Assembly: GCA_947306025.1 (NCBI GenBank)
Contig: CAMZFJ010000087.1
Span: 1 to 7,109 of the forward strand
Source: an uncultured Fibrobacter sp.
Lineage (GTDB): Bacteria; Fibrobacterota; Fibrobacteria; Fibrobacterales; Fibrobacteraceae
DNA: 7,109 nucleotides
Reading direction: 5' to 3'
Below the pieces are notes generated by a model, which saw only the letters and a program-made list of their open reading frames with translations, was not told where the DNA came from and searched no databases. Shown one piece after another: positions 5,723 through 7,109 of the stretch. The first letter of the stretch is position 1. Each line of letters opens with the position of its first letter. The position numbers were made by a program, and so were the translations under genes.

Positions 5723-5740
5723 TGTAGTAAAAAAAAGATT

Positions 5741-5759
5741 ATGTTAATTTTACTAACAT
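5741..5759. promoter_or_regulatory. Inverted repeat between divergent genes (possible operator)
   Basis: ATGTTA (5741-5746) and TAACAT (5754-5759) are exact reverse complements separated by 7 nt. This is a plausible dimeric regulator site midway between the divergent starts, overlapping the -35 area of the leftward gene. The region is AT-rich, so a chance 6-bp match is possible. Confidence 0.3.
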
Positions 5760-5792
5760 TTAAATGAGGATTTTAAACACGAGTTTAACACT

Positions 5793-5798
5793 AAGGAG
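5793..5798 (+). promoter_or_regulatory. Ribosome binding site of the porin-like gene
   Basis: AAGGAG lies 7 nt before the ATG at 5806. It is a strong site, consistent with high expression. Confidence 0.75.
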
Positions 5799-5805
5799 AT
5801 CGAAA

Positions 5806-7109
5806 ATGAAGAAAATGTTTCTTGCTAGCTGCCTGCTTGCTGCATCCGTTTTTGCAGCACCGTCAGCAGAAGATGTTAAGGCTGCAACCGAAAAACCGGC
5901 AGTAGAAGCTAAGGCTGCCGTGGCTAAGGCTAAGGCCGTAACGGCAAAGAAAAAGGCAAAAGTTGAAAAGGCCAAGGAAGACGCAGCTAAGGCCGCTACC
6001 GACGCCAAGGCTGCCGCAGTAGCAGCTCCGGAAGCCGCCAAGGCCGAAGCAACAGCCGCAGTCGAAGCCCAAGCAGCAGAAGCAAAGGCCGCAGCAGAAC
6101 CGGTTATTCCGGCAATCGCTCCGGAAGCTCCGAAGGCTGAAACCGCTCCGGTTGCCGAAGTCAAGGCTCCGGAAGCCCCTGTCGCAGAAACACCGGCACC
6201 AGTTGCAGCTCCTGTTGCAGAACCGGCTCCGGTCGCTGAACCGGCACCAGTTGCAGAACCCGCACCGGCTGTAGAAGTTCCGACTGAAGCCCCGGCAGAA
6301 GTTGCCGCTACAGAACCGGCATCTACGACATCTCGCAAGAAAAAGAAGATGATCGAAAACGCCGTCTTCACGGTTAATGAAATTGATTTCGATATCAACG
6401 CAGACTTCGAACTCGAAGCCGGCAAGGTATTCTGGACCTCCGAAGATGACGAAAATTCGGACAACCTCGAAAAGTGGAGCGGCCAGGCCAACTTTGCCAT
6501 CCTCGCCGAAACAAAAGACTTTAAGGGCAAGCTTGCCCTCGCCTTCTACCCCGGCGACTTGAAGACCGACAACGTCCACCATGATATGAGCTCCGCCGAA
6601 GACTACTTCTCTCTCGATGAAGCATGGGCACAGCAGAGCTATGGTCGCTTTAGCTTCAAGGTCGGTCGTTGGGACAACACCGACAAGAACGGTGACTACT
6701 TCGGTGGCTACATCGATGGTTACAAGAACGGATTCCTTTCCACTCAGGACCCGGAAAACCAGCTTGAATTCGGCATCATCGCGAACGAAAACTTGGACGT
6801 TTCCATCTCCTTTATCAGCAAAGCAACCTACCTCAACAAGGGTGACCTCCGCCTTGCGTTCAACTTCCACGACCTTCCGAGTCTCGAATTGTTCGACATC
6901 CAGCTCGCTTACCGTAGCAATGTCTTCGACAAAGTTCACGACAGCGATGTTGACGTTTTCCACAACGCATCCTTGAAGGTCCGCGCTCCAATTATCCCGA
7001 ACTTCCTCACTGCATTCGGTGAAGTCGCCCTCATTGATATGTCGAACGACCTCGTCGCTCCGCTCACCGGTGGGGTCGAAATGAACTTCAAGACAGTCAT
7101 TATTAATAC
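5806..7109 (+). CDS. Porin-like outer-membrane protein with Ala/Lys/Glu and Pro-rich tether (C-terminus beyond window)
   Basis: The reading frame stays open from the ATG to the window edge, giving 434 codons without a stop. Residues 1-17 or 1-18 are a Sec signal peptide (MKKMFLASCLLAASVFA). Residues about 21-98 are almost only Ala, Lys, Glu and Val, with coiled-coil-like character. Residues about 99-172 are Pro/Ala/Glu/Val-rich with PAPVAE repeats (about 140-155). A basic RKKKKM stretch (177-182) leads to the barrel part, where short alternating segments such as FDINADFELEAGKVFW (195-210), ANFAILAE, GKLALAFYP, GRFSFKVGRWDN (280-291) and EFGIIANENLDVSISF (321-336) look like transmembrane beta strands. 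The KVGRWDN block resembles the GR motif of Gram-negative porins. The long N-terminal segment probably spans the periplasm and may touch the peptidoglycan (inference). Codon use is strongly biased in the barrel, suggesting abundant expression. The substrate is unknown. Confidence 0.88.
   Translation, partial: MKKMFLASCLLAASVFAAPSAEDVKAATEKPAVEAKAAVAKAKAVTAKKKAKVEKAKEDAAKAATDAKAAAVAAPEAAKAEATAAVEAQAAEAKAAAEPVIPAIAPEAPKAETAPVAEVKAPEAPVAETPAPVAAPVAEPAPVAEPAPVAEPAPAVEVPTEAPAEVAATEPASTTSRKKKKMIENAVFTVNEIDFDINADFELEAGKVFWTSEDDENSDNLEKWSGQANFAILAETKDFKGKLALAFYPGDLKTDNVHHDMSSAEDYFSLDEAWAQQSYGRFSFKVGRWDNTDKNGDYFGGYIDGYKNGFLSTQDPENQLEFGIIANENLDVSISFISKATYLNKGDLRLAFNFHDLPSLELFDIQLAYRSNVFDKVHDSDVDVFHNASLKVRAPIIPNFLTAFGEVALIDMSNDLVAPLTGGVEMNFKTVIIN
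6193..6270 (+). repeat. Coding repeat: PAPVAE hexapeptide units
   Basis: Codons 130-155 encode near-perfect six-residue units (EPAPVA) repeated in tandem, with an 18-bp DNA period. An identical 15-bp stretch occurs at 6193-6207 and 6241-6255. Synonymous differences elsewhere show that the repeat is kept at the protein level. Such arrays can vary in length between strains. Confidence 0.7.

Noticed and set aside
5760..6530. Antisense open frame with long Ser/Ala/Gly/Thr repeats
   Set aside because: The repeats are the reverse strand of the Ala/Glu/Pro codons of the porin tether; it has no ribosome site or plausible start.
5863..6963. Antisense open frame of 366 codons opposite the porin-like gene
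   Set aside because: It is very rich in Phe, Cys and Gly, has no domain pattern, and overlaps a gene with signal peptide, strong ribosome site and biased codons. It is a by-product of that codon bias.

Overview
The window looks like chromosomal DNA from a Gram-negative, diderm bacterium, most likely Fibrobacter. This is inferred from protein style: two lipoproteins carry the SITGYSQKGPF and NINLLTHLEY signatures I associate with Fibrobacter lipoprotein families. It was not checked by search. The window holds seven protein-coding genes, two of them cut by its edges. I see no rRNA, tRNA, CRISPR array, insertion sequence or phage gene.

Layout, left to right. (1) Positions 1-563, minus strand: the N-terminal 187 codons of gatB, a subunit of the tRNA-dependent amidotransferase. 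(2) Positions 564-819: a divergent intergenic region with five tandem copies of a 7-bp unit and a probable promoter facing right. (3) Positions 820-3083, plus strand: two tandem paralogous lipoprotein genes separated by 17 bp, most likely one operon. (4) Positions 3084-3147: a short convergent gap containing a perfect 8-bp palindrome of the REP/terminator type. (5) Positions 3148-4357, minus strand: a two-gene unit, read right to left, of a PIN-domain protein and then a cysteine-rich lipoprotein with four CX3C motifs. A good sigma-70-like promoter (4417-4445) lies upstream. (6) Positions 4446-4602: an intergenic spacer with a sharply GC-rich island (about 4485-4560) containing a canonical G-quadruplex motif and nested GC-rich stems. 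(7) Positions 4603-5673, minus strand: an exported protein of 356 residues that starts at TTG. (8) Positions 5674-5805: a divergent promoter region. (9) Positions 5806-7109, plus strand: the N-terminal 434 codons of an outer-membrane porin-like protein with a long Ala/Lys/Glu and then Pro/Ala-rich segment between signal peptide and barrel.

Except for gatB and the PIN protein, every gene encodes an exported envelope protein: three lipoproteins, one secreted protein and one outer-membrane protein. They do not form a recognisable pathway. The two SQKGPF lipoproteins are a local duplication. The PIN gene has no visible antitoxin partner. Base and codon use differ strongly. The lipoprotein pair is AT-rich and uses many AAA, ATA and AAT codons. 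The porin-like gene prefers AAG, ATC, AAC, CTC and GAA in its barrel part, as expected for a highly expressed gene. I found no convincing new multi-gene system. The most interesting items are the GC-rich G-quadruplex island, the CX3C-repeat lipoprotein, the solo PIN protein with Glu in two usually-Asp positions, and the tethered porin.
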